DNA of 64,000 bases from Cellulomonas wangsupingiae (lineage in GTDB: Bacteria > Actinomycetota > Actinomycetes > Actinomycetales > Cellulomonadaceae): assembly GCF_024508275.1 (NCBI RefSeq), contig NZ_CP101989.1, positions 2,542,001-2,606,000 of the forward strand, in the 5' to 3' direction. How positions within the stretch are numbered: position 1 is the stretch's first letter; each line of letters starts with the position of its first letter. The translations under genes were made by a program, and so were the position numbers. The notes beneath the pieces were generated by a model. It saw nothing but the letters and a program-made list of their open reading frames with translations. It was not told where the DNA came from and ran no database searches. Positions 23,536 to 32,396 of this stretch are shown here, one piece after another.

Positions 23536-25053
23536 TCAGGCGTCGGGGTCCGTCCAGACGCCCTGCTCCCGCTCGGTCCACAGCTCAGCCCGGGCGGCGG
23601 CCTTGGCGTCCATGCGCTCGGTGTACTCGCGCCGCTTCTGCCCGCGCGTCGGCCGCGCACGGTCCTCGAGGCGCACGTCGGTGCCGCGGGGGCCACCGAG
23701 CAGCTCGGAGCCCGTCAGCAGCGTGGGCTCCCAGTCGAACACCACCGAGTTGTGGTCCGGCCCGATGCGCACCTCGTCGCCCGCGACGGCGCCGGCCTTG
23801 AAGAGGGCCTCCTCGACGCCCGCGCGTGCGAGCCGGTCCGCGAGGTACCCCACGGCCTCGTCGTTCGCGAAGTCGGTCTGACGGACCCACCGCTCGGGCT
23901 TCTCGCCACGGATCGCGAACCACACCTGGCCGCCGCCCTCGCGGCGCGTCACGGTGAAGCCCGACTCGTCCACGGCGCGCGGCCGCAGCACGACGCGCGT
24001 GGGCTCGGGGGCGGGCGCCTCGCGACGGGCGGAGCCGACGCGCTCGGCGAGCGCGAACGTCAGGGTGCGCAGGCCCTCGTGGCTGGCCGTGGAGATCTCG
24101 AAGACCGGCAGCCCTCGTGCCTCGAGCTCGGGGCGCACGAGCTCCGCCAGCTCGCGGGCCTCGGGCACGTCGATCTTGTTGAGGACCACGACCCGGGGAC
24201 GCTGCGCGAGCGGCACGCCGTTCGCGGCGGTCTCGAGGTCCTCGGCGTACGCCGCGAGCTCGGCCTCGATGACGTCGAGGTCCGTGACCGGGTCCCGGTC
24301 CGGCTCGAGCGTCGCGCAGTCCAGCACGTGCACGACGACGGAGCAGCGCTCGATGTGCCGCAGGAACTCCAGCCCGAGCCCTCGGCCCTGGGACGCGCCC
24401 GGGATGAGACCCGGCACGTCGGCGACGGTGTAGCGGGCGTCGCCGGCCTGCACGACACCGAGGTTCGGCACGAGCGTCGTGAACGGGTAGTCGGCGATCT
24501 TGGGCCGGGCCGCCGAGATCGCGGCGACCAGGCTGGACTTGCCGGCCGACGGGAACCCCACGAGCGCGACGTCCGCGATGGTCTTCAGCTCGAGGACGAC
24601 GTCGGCCTGCTCGCCGGGCTCCCCCAGGAGCGCGAAGCCGGGCGCCTTGCGCCGGGGCGAGGCGAGCGCCGCGTTGCCGAGACCGCCGCGGCCGCCCGCG
24701 GCGACGACGTAGCGGGCGCCGGCGCCGACGAGGTCCGTCAGGACCGTGCCGTCGGGCGACTTCACGACGGTCCCGTCGGGCACCCCGAGCACGAGGTCCT
24801 CACCGGTGGAACCGCTGCGGTGGTCGCCCATGCCCTGCGTCCCCGACGGCGCGTGCCGGTGGGGAAGGTGGTGGAACGGCAGCAGCGTGGTCACCTGGGG
24901 GTCGACCTCGAGGATCACCGAGCCGCCGTTGCCCCCGTTGCCGCCGTCGGGCCCGGCGAGGGGCTTGAACTTCTCGCGGTGGATGGACGCGCAGCCGTGC
25001 CCACCGTCACCGCCGGTCGCGTGCAGCACGACACGGTCGACGAACGTCGCCAC
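23536..25053 (-). CDS. obgE: Obg-type GTPase
   Basis: Essential ribosome-assembly and stress GTPase of 505 residues. The glycine-rich Obg fold is at 1-160 ([19 protein letters not shown], then [11 protein letters not shown]). The G domain follows with G1 GFPSAGKSS (166-174), the [13 protein letters not shown] switch I and G2 region, DVPGLI for G3 and LNKIDVPEA for G4. The OCT domain is at about 340-430 ([36 protein letters not shown]). A basic C-terminal extension of about 75 residues is common in actinobacteria. It sits after rplU and rpmA, the usual partners, with a strong hairpin between, so it may be expressed at a lower level than the ribosomal genes. Confidence 0.97.
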   Translation of the reverse strand: MATFVDRVVLHATGGDGGHGCASIHREKFKPLAGPDGGNGGNGGSVILEVDPQVTTLLPFHHLPHRHAPSGTQGMGDHRSGSTGEDLVLGVPDGTVVKSPDGTVLTDLVGAGARYVVAAGGRGGLGNAALASPRRKAPGFALLGEPGEQADVVLELKTIADVALVGFPSAGKSSLVAAISAARPKIADYPFTTLVPNLGVVQAGDARYTVADVPGLIPGASQGRGLGLEFLRHIERCSVVVHVLDCATLEPDRDPVTDLDVIEAELAAYAEDLETAANGVPLAQRPRVVVLNKIDVPEARELAELVRPELEARGLPVFEISTASHEGLRTLTFALAERVGSARREAPAPEPTRVVLRPRAVDESGFTVTRREGGGQVWFAIRGEKPERWVRQTDFANDEAVGYLADRLARAGVEEALFKAGAVAGDEVRIGPDHNSVVFDWEPTLLTGSELLGGPRGTDVRLEDRARPTRGQKRREYTERMDAKAAARAELWTEREQGVWTDPDA

Positions 25054-25100
25054 GGCTGGACCTCCTTCGTCTGCGGGTGCAGATCTCGATCGTCACACGA

Positions 25101-25133
25101 CGAAGGGGCGCACCGCACCGGTGCGCCCCTTCG
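25101..25133 (-). terminator. 14-bp hairpin between rpmA and obgE
   Basis: 25101-25114 pairs perfectly with 25120-25133, five-base loop, 27 bases after the rpmA stop codon. No T-run. It can end or reduce transcription from rplU-rpmA into obgE. Confidence 0.7.
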
Positions 25134-25160
25134 ACCGTCAAGCTGGGGTGTGTCGCAGGC

Positions 25161-25418
25161 TCAGGCCTCGGCGACCACGATGTCGATGACCTTGCGGCCA
25201 CGACGCGTGCCGAACAGCACCGAGCCGGCGGCCAGGGCGAACAGCGTGTCGTCGCCCCCGCGGCCGACGTTGTCGCCGGGGTGGAAGTGCGTGCCGCGCT
25301 GGCGGACGATGATCTCGCCGGCCTTGACGACCTGACCGCCGAAGCGCTTGACGCCGAGGCGCTGGGCGTTCGAGTCGCGACCGTTGCGCGAGGAGCTCGC
25401 GCCCTTCTTGTGTGCCAT
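25161..25418 (-). CDS. rpmA: 50S ribosomal protein L27
   Basis: Complete L27 of 85 residues, part of the peptidyl-transferase region of the large subunit. The start [20 protein letters not shown] and the [18 protein letters not shown] and [15 protein letters not shown] segments are diagnostic. The N-terminus has no cleavable extension of the Firmicutes type. It follows rplU by 58 bases and shares its promoter. Confidence 0.99.
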   Translation of the reverse strand: MAHKKGASSSRNGRDSNAQRLGVKRFGGQVVKAGEIIVRQRGTHFHPGDNVGRGGDDTLFALAAGSVLFGTRRGRKVIDIVVAEA

Positions 25419-25476
25419 GACAGACCTGCTCTCCGGGTGCTCAGAAAAGATGGACGGCCGCGTGAGCGGCGCGGGC

Positions 25477-25797
25477 TCACTCGATGCCGGTGACCTTCAG
25501 GCGGGTCAGCTTCTGGCGGTGACCCTGGCGCTTGCGGTAGCCGGTCTTGTTCTTGTACTTGAGGATGTCGATCTTGGGACCCTTCTCGTCCCGCACGACC
25601 TCCGCCGTCACCGTCACCTTGGCCAGAGCCGCGGCGTCGGTGGTGACCTTCTCCCCGTCGACGAGCAGGAGCGCCGGCAGCTGGACCGACGACCCCGCCC
25701 CGGCGGCGAGGCGGTCGACGACGACGACGTCGCCGACGGCGACCTTCTCCTGGCGGCCGCCAGCCTTCACGATCGCGTACACCACGTTGCTGCTCAT
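25477..25797 (-). CDS. rplU: 50S ribosomal protein L21
   Basis: L21 of 106 residues, binding 23S rRNA in the large subunit. The start [19 protein letters not shown] is usual for the family, and [19 protein letters not shown] is the conserved basic C-terminal region. The ATG at 25797 has GAGCAGAG upstream; a long in-frame extension further upstream is Arg-rich noise. A strong promoter at 26018-26046 implies a 5' leader of roughly 210 bases, room for feedback control as is common for ribosomal genes. Confidence 0.98.
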   Translation of the reverse strand: MSSNVVYAIVKAGGRQEKVAVGDVVVVDRLAAGAGSSVQLPALLLVDGEKVTTDAAALAKVTVTAEVVRDEKGPKIDILKYKNKTGYRKRQGHRQKLTRLKVTGIE

Positions 25798-26017
25798 CTC
25801 TGCTCGTCGGACCTGCTCATCGGTGCTTCGTTCCTGCCGTCGGTGCCGCGCGACCCGCCGGTACCCGCGCACCGCCCTGCCACGAGGGCGAGGGGTTCGC
25901 GTCGGCGGTGTCATCCGCAGCGCCTGGACCGGGACCCTGTGAGCCACCGCCACCCGAGTCTCCTCGGTGAACGGGGCGCTCACGCCTCCCGGAACGCGCG
26001 CGACGCACCGACGTTCT
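25798..26017 (-). other. about 210-base untranslated leader of rplU-rpmA
   Basis: Region between the predicted transcription start (near 26011) and the rplU ATG. It contains no convincing small gene. Parts can pair with one another (for instance the GGGCGGTGC and GCCCTC stretches), but I cannot define one structure by eye. A leader this long in front of a ribosomal protein operon often carries an autoregulatory site; that is inference. Confidence 0.4.
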
Positions 26018-26046
26018 AGGGTACGGACCCGCCTGCGCCCGGTCAA
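26018..26046 (-). promoter_or_regulatory. promoter of rplU-rpmA
   Basis: Minus strand TTGACC (26046-26041), exactly 17 bases, TACCCT (26023-26018): the best match to the housekeeping promoter consensus seen in the window. It starts ten bases after the hairpin that ends rne. Confidence 0.7.
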
Positions 26047-26055
26047 ACGACGCGG

Positions 26056-26086
26056 GTGCGGCGCCCGTCACCGACGGGCGCCGCAC
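26056..26086 (-). terminator. 13-bp hairpin after rne
   Basis: 26056-26068 pairs perfectly with 26074-26086, five-base loop, six bases past the rne stop codon (26093). It separates rne from the rplU promoter. Confidence 0.75.
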
Positions 26087-26092
26087 ACCCCG

Positions 26093-29000
26093 TCAGACCT
26101 CGTCGTCCGCCACGCGCCCGTCGGCGTCGCCGTCGTACGTCGTCGCGGCCTGCTCCTGCGGCTCGTCCGCGTCCTCGAACACCTCGGGCGCCACCGCGTG
26201 CAGCTGCAGCTGCGCGTCGGTGGGCAGAGCCGTCGCCGCCCCGGGACCGGCCTCGACGCCTGCGGCGCTGAGCTCGGCGACGACGTCCAGCGTGGCGGCG
26301 GAGCCGCCCGTCGGGGGCACCACGTCGACCACGAGCGTCGTGCGCCCGTCCTCGGGCTCGGCGGGCTCCGCGCCGTCCGGCGCGGACCCGTCGTGCTCGT
26401 GCGCGTGCGCGGCCGCAGCGGCGATCGTGGCGAGCGTCGCCTTGACCGCCTCCCGCGCCTCGGGGAGCACCGGCACGGCTGCGGGCTGCGTGGCCGCGGT
26501 GCCCGACTGCTCGGCCGCGGCACGCTTGCGGCGCGACCGCTTGGACTCGGCGGGCTCCGCCGGGGGCTGACCGCCGGCGTCCGGGCGCCCGCTCCTGCCC
26601 ACGGGGTCCGTGTGCACGATGAAGCCGCGCCCGTGGCAGTGCTCGCACGTCTCGCTGAAGGCCTCGACGAGGCCCTGGCCGACGCGCTTGCGGGTCATCT
26701 GCACCAGGCCGAGCGACGTGACCTCGGCCACCTGGTGCTTGGTCCGGTCGCGGCCGAGGCACTCGACCAGCCGGCGCAGCACGAGGTCACGGTTCGACTC
26801 GAGCACCATGTCGATGAAGTCGATGACGATGATGCCGCCGATGTCACGCAGCCGGAGCTGGCGCACGATCTCCTCGGCCGCCTCGAGGTTGTTGCGCGTG
26901 ACGGTCTCCTCGAGCGTGCCGCCCGCACCGGTGAACTTGCCGGTGTTGACGTCGACGACCGTCATCGCCTCGGTGCGGTCGATGACGAGCGAGCCGCCGG
27001 ACGGCAGCCAGACCTTGCGGTCCATGCCCTTGGCGAGCTGCTCGTCGACGCGGTGCACCGTGAAGACGTCCTGCGTCCCCGTCCACTTCTCGACGCGCGC
27101 GGCGAGGTCGGGCGCGAGGTCGCCGACGTACGTCGAGATCGTCGACCACGCGTCGTCGCCCTGGACGACCAGCGAGGAGAAGTCGTCGTTGAAGATGTCG
27201 CGGACGACGCGGATCGCCATGTCGGGCTCGCCCTGGAGCAGAGCGGGGGCGTTCGCGGTCTTCCGCTTCTTCTCGATCGCCTCCCACTGGCCCTGCAGGC
27301 GGGCGACGTCGGCGCGCAGCTCCTCCTCGGAGGCACCCTCGGCGGCCGTGCGCACGATCACGCCGGCGGAGTCGGGCACGAGGTCGCGCAGGATCTTCTT
27401 GAGGCGCGAGCGCTCGGTGTCGGGCAGCTTGCGGCTGATGCCGGTCATCCCGCCGCCGGGCACGTACACGAGGTACCGGCCCGCGAGCGTGATCTGGCTG
27501 GTCAGGCGGGCGCCCTTGTGGCCGATCGGGTCCTTGGTGACCTGCACCAGGACCGCGTCGCCCGACTTCAGCGCCTGCTCGATGCGACGCGGCTGACCCT
27601 CGAGCCCGGCCGCGTCCCAGTTGACCTCGCCCGCGTAGAGCACGGCGTTGCGGCCCTTGCCCACGTCGACGAAGGCCGCCTCCATGCTGGGCAGCACGTT
27701 CTGCACGCGCCCGAGGTACACGTTGCCGACCATCGAGGCCTGCGCCTGGTTCGACACGTAGTGCTCGACGAGCACGCCGTCCTCGAGCACCGCGATCTGC
27801 GTGCGCGCGTCGACCTCACGGACGACCATCGAGCGCTCGACGGCCTCACGACGCGCGAGGAACTCCGCCTCGGTGATGATCTGCCGGCGCCGGCCCGCGT
27901 CGCGACCCTCACGCCGCCGCTGCCGCTTCGCCTCGAGCCGCGTCGACCCGCGCAGGGCCGTCACCTCGTCGCCGCCGGAGCGCCGACGCGGCTCCTCGGC
28001 CACCTCACCGCGTGCGCCGCGCCGACGACGCCGACGACGCCGGCTGGAACCGCCGGCCTCCTCGTCGCCACCGTCGTCCACGGGCTCGGCCGGGGTCTCC
28101 GGCTCGGTCTCGTCCTGCTCGGAGTCGTCCGCGCCGTCCTCGCCGGCGCGTCCACGGCGTCCGCGCCCGCCCCGGCGGCGACGGCGGCGCGGGGACGTCC
28201 CGTCCTCGCCGACCTCGTCGTCACCGTCGGCGTCGGTGTCCGCGTCGTCGGCGGACTCGGTGAGGTCGACGGGCTCGACGTCGTCCTCGTCGGTGTCAGC
28301 CGACCCCTCGGCGGGGACGGCGTCCTCGGCGACGGCCTCGTCGACGTCCGTCGACGCACGGCGGCCCCGTCCACGGCGGCGACGTGCGCGGCCCGCGCCC
28401 TCGTCGGCGGCGGGTGCGGCCTCCTGCGGCTCCTCCGGCGTGACGTCGGCGTCCGGGGCCTCCTCGACCCGTGCGGCCTCGGAGATCTCGGCCGGTGTGC
28501 CGGCCGTCGCCTGGGAGCGGCGGCGGCGGGGGCGCGCGGCGGGGTCGGGCGCCTGGAAGAGCAGAGCGGTCGTGGCGAGGCGCGCGCGGGACGGCGGCTC
28601 CTCGGTCGGGCGCACGGGCCCGAGCTCCGCGAGCACGTCGAGCGCGGCCACGCTGCCGGGCGCGTCGCCGGCGGCGTCGGTCACCGTGACGTCGGCCGCG
28701 GCCTCCGCCGGGGCGGCTGCGTCCGAGGGCTCGGCGTCCTGCGCCGCGCGCGACGACCGGCCACCGCGCCGACCCGACCGACGACGCCGGGGAGCGCGCT
28801 CCTCGGCCTCCTCGTCGACCGACTCCGCGACACCGCTGGCCTCGGGCTCCTCCGCGTCCTGCGCGGCGGTGGCCTCGGCGGCCGCCGCGTCGTCGTCCTG
28901 CGCGGAGGTCGGCTCGTCCTGCACCGGCTCGTCCTGCACCGGCTCGTCCTGCGTCAGCTCGTCCTGCACCGGCTCGGCCGGGACCACCGGCTCGGGCGTG

Positions 29001-29323
29001 GCGGCGGGCGGGGCGTCGTCCAGGACGACGGTCCGCGTCACGCGGCGCGAGCGGCGTGCGCGCGGCGCGGCCGGCGCGTCCTGGGTCGGCCCGTCCTGCG
29101 TCGGCGGGGCCTCGACCGGCGCCGCGGCCTCCGGCGGGGTGACGGGCTCCGGCTCGACGACCGGCGGGACCGGCTCGGCCTGCGGCTCGGACGCCGGCGT
29201 CGTGGGCGCGTCAGGCGTCACCACGTCCCGGACGACGCGGCGACGCCGCTTCTTCGGTGCCTGGTCGGCGACCGCGGTGGCGTCGACGTCGGAGGGGTTC
29301 TCGGGGCTGTTCACGGGAGACAA
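26093..29323 (-). CDS. rne: ribonuclease E/G
   Basis: Main endoribonuclease for mRNA decay and rRNA/tRNA processing, about 1076 residues. The catalytic core is in the second half, as usual in actinobacteria: the S1 RNA-binding region begins NVYLGRVQNVLPSMEAAFVD near 530, the DNase I-like site has MTVVDVNTG (about 788) and IIVIDFIDM (about 829) with the metal-binding aspartates, and the CEHCHGRG zinc-link motif comes after it. Residues 1-500 and the last 170 are disordered, alternately acidic and Arg-rich, and probably bind partners and RNA. The TTG at 29323 was chosen because AGGAG lies seven bases before it; GTG 29314 or GTG 29359 are alternatives. A tandem repeat lies within (28911-28970). 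Confidence 0.95.
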   Translation of the reverse strand: MSPVNSPENPSDVDATAVADQAPKKRRRRVVRDVVTPDAPTTPASEPQAEPVPPVVEPEPVTPPEAAAPVEAPPTQDGPTQDAPAAPRARRSRRVTRTVVLDDAPPAATPEPVVPAEPVQDELTQDEPVQDEPVQDEPTSAQDDDAAAAEATAAQDAEEPEASGVAESVDEEAEERAPRRRRSGRRGGRSSRAAQDAEPSDAAAPAEAAADVTVTDAAGDAPGSVAALDVLAELGPVRPTEEPPSRARLATTALLFQAPDPAARPRRRRSQATAGTPAEISEAARVEEAPDADVTPEEPQEAAPAADEGAGRARRRRGRGRRASTDVDEAVAEDAVPAEGSADTDEDDVEPVDLTESADDADTDADGDDEVGEDGTSPRRRRRRGGRGRRGRAGEDGADDSEQDETEPETPAEPVDDGGDEEAGGSSRRRRRRRRGARGEVAEEPRRRSGGDEVTALRGSTRLEAKRQRRREGRDAGRRRQIITEAEFLARREAVERSMVVREVDARTQIAVLEDGVLVEHYVSNQAQASMVGNVYLGRVQNVLPSMEAAFVDVGKGRNAVLYAGEVNWDAAGLEGQPRRIEQALKSGDAVLVQVTKDPIGHKGARLTSQITLAGRYLVYVPGGGMTGISRKLPDTERSRLKKILRDLVPDSAGVIVRTAAEGASEEELRADVARLQGQWEAIEKKRKTANAPALLQGEPDMAIRVVRDIFNDDFSSLVVQGDDAWSTISTYVGDLAPDLAARVEKWTGTQDVFTVHRVDEQLAKGMDRKVWLPSGGSLVIDRTEAMTVVDVNTGKFTGAGGTLEETVTRNNLEAAEEIVRQLRLRDIGGIIVIDFIDMVLESNRDLVLRRLVECLGRDRTKHQVAEVTSLGLVQMTRKRVGQGLVEAFSETCEHCHGRGFIVHTDPVGRSGRPDAGGQPPAEPAESKRSRRKRAAAEQSGTAATQPAAVPVLPEAREAVKATLATIAAAAAHAHEHDGSAPDGAEPAEPEDGRTTLVVDVVPPTGGSAATLDVVAELSAAGVEAGPGAATALPTDAQLQLHAVAPEVFEDADEPQEQAATTYDGDADGRVADDEV
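28911..28970 (-). repeat. four tandem 15-bp units within rne
   Basis: Plus-strand units ggctcgtcctgcacc at 28911-28925 and 28926-28940, then ggctcgtcctgcgtc and agctcgtcctgcacc to 28970. They encode pentapeptides of the type EPVQD in the disordered N-terminal half of RNase E. Near-identity at DNA level suggests recent slippage or length variation between strains. Confidence 0.85.
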
Positions 29324-29789
29324 GCGCGTGCTCCTGGGTACAAGGGAGCCCGCCCACACGACGTGCGCCCCTTGGTGGTCGGTCGTCGCTCACGGCCGGG
29401 CGTCCGGCGCGGCGACGGAAGTCGTCGGTTGCGGCTGCCGCCCGTCCGGCGCCATCGCCTGCCAGGCCGTCTCGGGGCTCCGGGCTGGAGCCCGCCGAGG
29501 GCGGGGCGGCGGCTGGCCTGCACGGTCACTGCTGCGGCGAGCTCGTCGGCCCCGACGGTGTGGTCGCCAAGGCCTGCCGTCAGTATCGCACAGGACCGCC
29601 CGTCCGCCGGGACGACACCCCCATCGAGTTGACGACGAACCGTCAGCACCCGGGACCTTGGTCCCCGAGGCGCCGCCGGTCCCGGCCTACGGTCGACAGA
29701 GGGCGCCTCGTCAGCTCCGCGCCCTGTCGCGACCACGGTCGCGCCCCGTCCGGCAGCATCACCCGCTTCGCACCAGCCCGGAGACCCGC
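29324..29789. other. 466-base divergent spacer between rne and cydA
   Basis: No supported gene. It must hold the promoters of both rne and the cyd operon. On the minus strand GATACT (29587-29582) could be a -10 for rne, giving a leader of about 250 bases, which would suit the feedback control of RNase E known in other bacteria. On the plus strand TTGACG (29629-29634) has no good -10 partner; I cannot place the cydA promoter. Confidence 0.4.
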
Positions 29790-31316
29790 GTGGACGCCCT
29801 CGACCTGGCACGGTGGCAGTTCGGCATCACGACCGTCTACCACTTCATCTTCGTCCCGTTGACGATCGGGCTGTCGCCCCTCGTCGCGATCATGCAGACC
29901 GCGTGGGTCCGCACCGGCAACGAGCGGTGGCTGCGCCTGACGAAGTTCTTCGGCAAGCTCCTGCTGATCAACTTCGCGATCGGTGTCGCGACCGGCATCG
30001 TCCAGGAGTTCCAGTTCGGCATGAACTGGTCGGAGTACTCGCGTTTCGTCGGCGACGTCTTCGGCGCTCCGCTCGCCATGGAGGCGCTGGCCGCGTTCTT
30101 CGTCGAGTCGACGTTCCTCGGCCTGTGGATCTTCGGCTGGGACAAGCTGCCCAGGAAGATCCACCTGGCGTGCATCTGGGCCGTCGCGATCGCGACCAAC
30201 CTGTCGGCGTACTTCATCCTCGCCGCGAACTCGTGGATGCAGCACCCGGTCGGCACGACGTACAACTTCGAGACCGGCCGCGCCGAGATGACGGACATCC
30301 TCGCGGTGCTCACCAACCCGACGCTGCTGGCCGCCTTCCCGCACACCATCGCCGCCGCGTTCCTCACGGCCGGCACGTTCGTCGCGGGCATCGCCGCGTG
30401 GTGGATGGTCCGCAAGGTGCGCAGCGGCGACACCGCGACGGCGCGCGACGTCTACCGCCCGGCGGTCGTGCTCGGCCTCGTGACGATGCTGGTCTCCGGC
30501 GCCGGCGTGGCGCTGACGGGCGACTGGCAGGCCAAGCTCATGTTCGACCAGCAGCCGGCCAAGATGGCGGCCGCCGAGGGCCTGTGCGAGACGCAGGACG
30601 GTGCGGCGTTCTCGATCCTGGCGATCGGCGACCTCACCAACGACTGCGACGGCGTGCGGCACCTCATCGAGCTGCCCGGGTTCACGTCGTTCCTCGCGAC
30701 CGGGGACTTCGACTCCCGCATCCGCGGCGTCGACGAGCTGCAGGGCTACTACACCGACTGGATCAGCCAGTGGGAGGCGGACAACGGCGTCGAGGCGACC
30801 TTCGACCCGCAGGACACGCGCTTCTACCCCAACCTCGCGGTCACCTACTGGTCGTTCCGCCTCATGATCGGGTGGGCCGCGGGCTCCGCCGCGCTCGCGC
30901 TGGCCGCGCTGTGGCTGCTGCGCCGCAAGGGTTCCGTGACGGACAAGCCCTGGTTCGCCACGCTCGGTGTCGCGGCGATCCCGACGCCGTTCCTCGCGTC
31001 CGCGTTCGGCTGGATCTTCACCGAGATGGGCCGCCAGCCGTGGGTCGTCGCGCCCAACCCCAACTCCTCGGGCGTCGACGGCGTGTGGCTGCTCACCGCA
31101 CGCGGTGTCAGCGAGGTCGTCTCCCCCGGCATGGTGCTGTTCTCGATGATCGGCTTCACACTCCTGTACGGCGTCCTCGCGGTCGTCTGGTTCCGCCTCA
31201 TGAAGCGGTACGCCGTCGAGGGCGTCGCCGACACCGAGCACGACCCGAGCCCCGACAACCCCGCCAACGCCCCCGACGCGGACGGCACCGACCGTCCCCT
31301 GTCCTTCGCGTACTAG
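29790..31316 (+). CDS. cydA: cytochrome bd ubiquinol/menaquinol oxidase subunit I
   Basis: Membrane subunit (508 residues) that carries the hemes and oxidises quinol, reducing oxygen to water with high affinity. Visible ligands: His18 in VYHFIF, His185 in FPHTIAA, Glu98 and Glu106 of the conserved helix (AMEALAAFFVE), and the quinol-binding Q-loop GDWQAKLMFDQQPAKMAAAE with Lys258 and Glu263. GRQPW and about nine hydrophobic helices are present. The Q-loop is the short type usual outside proteobacteria. GTG 29790 has GGAGA upstream. It heads cydABDC and is followed by cydB after 11 bases. Confidence 0.98.
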   Translation: MDALDLARWQFGITTVYHFIFVPLTIGLSPLVAIMQTAWVRTGNERWLRLTKFFGKLLLINFAIGVATGIVQEFQFGMNWSEYSRFVGDVFGAPLAMEALAAFFVESTFLGLWIFGWDKLPRKIHLACIWAVAIATNLSAYFILAANSWMQHPVGTTYNFETGRAEMTDILAVLTNPTLLAAFPHTIAAAFLTAGTFVAGIAAWWMVRKVRSGDTATARDVYRPAVVLGLVTMLVSGAGVALTGDWQAKLMFDQQPAKMAAAEGLCETQDGAAFSILAIGDLTNDCDGVRHLIELPGFTSFLATGDFDSRIRGVDELQGYYTDWISQWEADNGVEATFDPQDTRFYPNLAVTYWSFRLMIGWAAGSAALALAALWLLRRKGSVTDKPWFATLGVAAIPTPFLASAFGWIFTEMGRQPWVVAPNPNSSGVDGVWLLTARGVSEVVSPGMVLFSMIGFTLLYGVLAVVWFRLMKRYAVEGVADTEHDPSPDNPANAPDADGTDRPLSFAY

Positions 31317-31327
31317 AGGAGCCGGCC

Positions 31328-32377
31328 ATGGATCTCGCGACCTTCTGGTTCCTGCTCATCGCCGTCCTGTGGACCGGCTACCTCGTGCTCGAGGGCTTCG
31401 ACTTCGGTGTCGGCATGCTGCTGTCGATCCTGCCCCGCGGCGACAAGGCCCGCCGCGAGAAGGAGCGGCGCCTGCTCATCAACACGGTCGGGCCGGTGTG
31501 GGACGGCAACGAGGTGTGGCTGCTGACCGCGGGCGGCGCGACGTTCGCCGCGTTCCCCGAGTGGTACGCGACGCTGTTCTCCGGCTTCTACATCCCGCTG
31601 TTCCTCATCCTGATCGCGCTCATCGTGCGTGTCGTGGCGTTCGAGTGGCGCGGCAAGATCAACACCCCGGTGTGGCGGGCGTGGGCCGACCGCGCACTGA
31701 TCTTCGGCTCGTTCGTGCCCGCGCTGCTGTGGGGCGTCGCGTTCGCGAACCTCGTGCGGGGCGTCGAGCTCGACGCCGACCACCAGTACGTCGGCGGGTT
31801 CCTCGCGCTGCTGTCCCCGTTCGCGCTGCTCGGCGGCGTCATGACGCTCTGCGTCTTCCTCACCCATGGCGCCGTGTTCCTCGCGATGAAGACCGACGGC
31901 GAGATGCGCGAGCGCGCCGGTGCCTTCGCGGCCCGCAGCTCCGTCGTCACCCTGCTGGTCGCCGGCGTCTGGGCCGTGTGGGCCCAGCTCGCGTACAGCG
32001 GCAAGGGGTGGACGTGGGCGGCCGTCCTGGTCGCCGCCGCCGCGCTGGTCCTCGTCGTCGCGGCGACCCGCAAGCGGCGCGAGGGCATCGCGTTCACGGC
32101 CTCCGCGGTCGCCATCGTCGCCGCCGTCGTGCTGATCTTCGGCTCGATGTTCCCCGACGTCATGCCGGCGTTCGACCCCGCGAACTCCCTGACGATCGAG
32201 AACGCGTCGTCGACCGACTACACGCTGACGGTCATGACGTGGGTCGCCGCGATCCTCACGCCCGTCGTCCTGCTCTACCAGGGCTGGACGTACTGGGTGT
32301 TCCGCAAGCGCCTGACGGTCGAGCACCTGCCCGAGGCGACGGGACTCACGTTCAGCCGCGTGATCTCGCGGCCCTGA
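31328..32377 (+). CDS. cydB: cytochrome bd oxidase subunit II
   Basis: Membrane partner of CydA (349 residues, about eight or nine helices), needed for heme insertion and proton entry. The N-terminal signature is clear: FWFLLIAVLWTGYLVLEGFD, then NTVGPVWDGNEVWLL, both highly conserved. The ATG at 31328 is preceded by AGAGGAG. It begins 11 bases after cydA ends, and the next gene starts within 20 bases, so all four cyd genes share one transcript. No separate CydX-like small gene is apparent between them. Confidence 0.98.
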   Translation: MDLATFWFLLIAVLWTGYLVLEGFDFGVGMLLSILPRGDKARREKERRLLINTVGPVWDGNEVWLLTAGGATFAAFPEWYATLFSGFYIPLFLILIALIVRVVAFEWRGKINTPVWRAWADRALIFGSFVPALLWGVAFANLVRGVELDADHQYVGGFLALLSPFALLGGVMTLCVFLTHGAVFLAMKTDGEMRERAGAFAARSSVVTLLVAGVWAVWAQLAYSGKGWTWAAVLVAAAALVLVVAATRKRREGIAFTASAVAIVAAVVLIFGSMFPDVMPAFDPANSLTIENASSTDYTLTVMTWVAAILTPVVLLYQGWTYWVFRKRLTVEHLPEATGLTFSRVISRP

Positions 32378-32396
32378 CCGTGGTGTGCTGGGCCGC

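Noticed and set aside
28911..28970. Tandem units in rne as an intergenic repeat or mobile element
   Set aside because: They lie in frame within the coding sequence and encode a regular pentapeptide.
25967..29632. Open frame of 1221 codons opposite rne
   Set aside because: It mirrors the codon bias of rne; the translation has no fold-like pattern and no ribosome site, whereas the minus strand encodes a clear RNase E.
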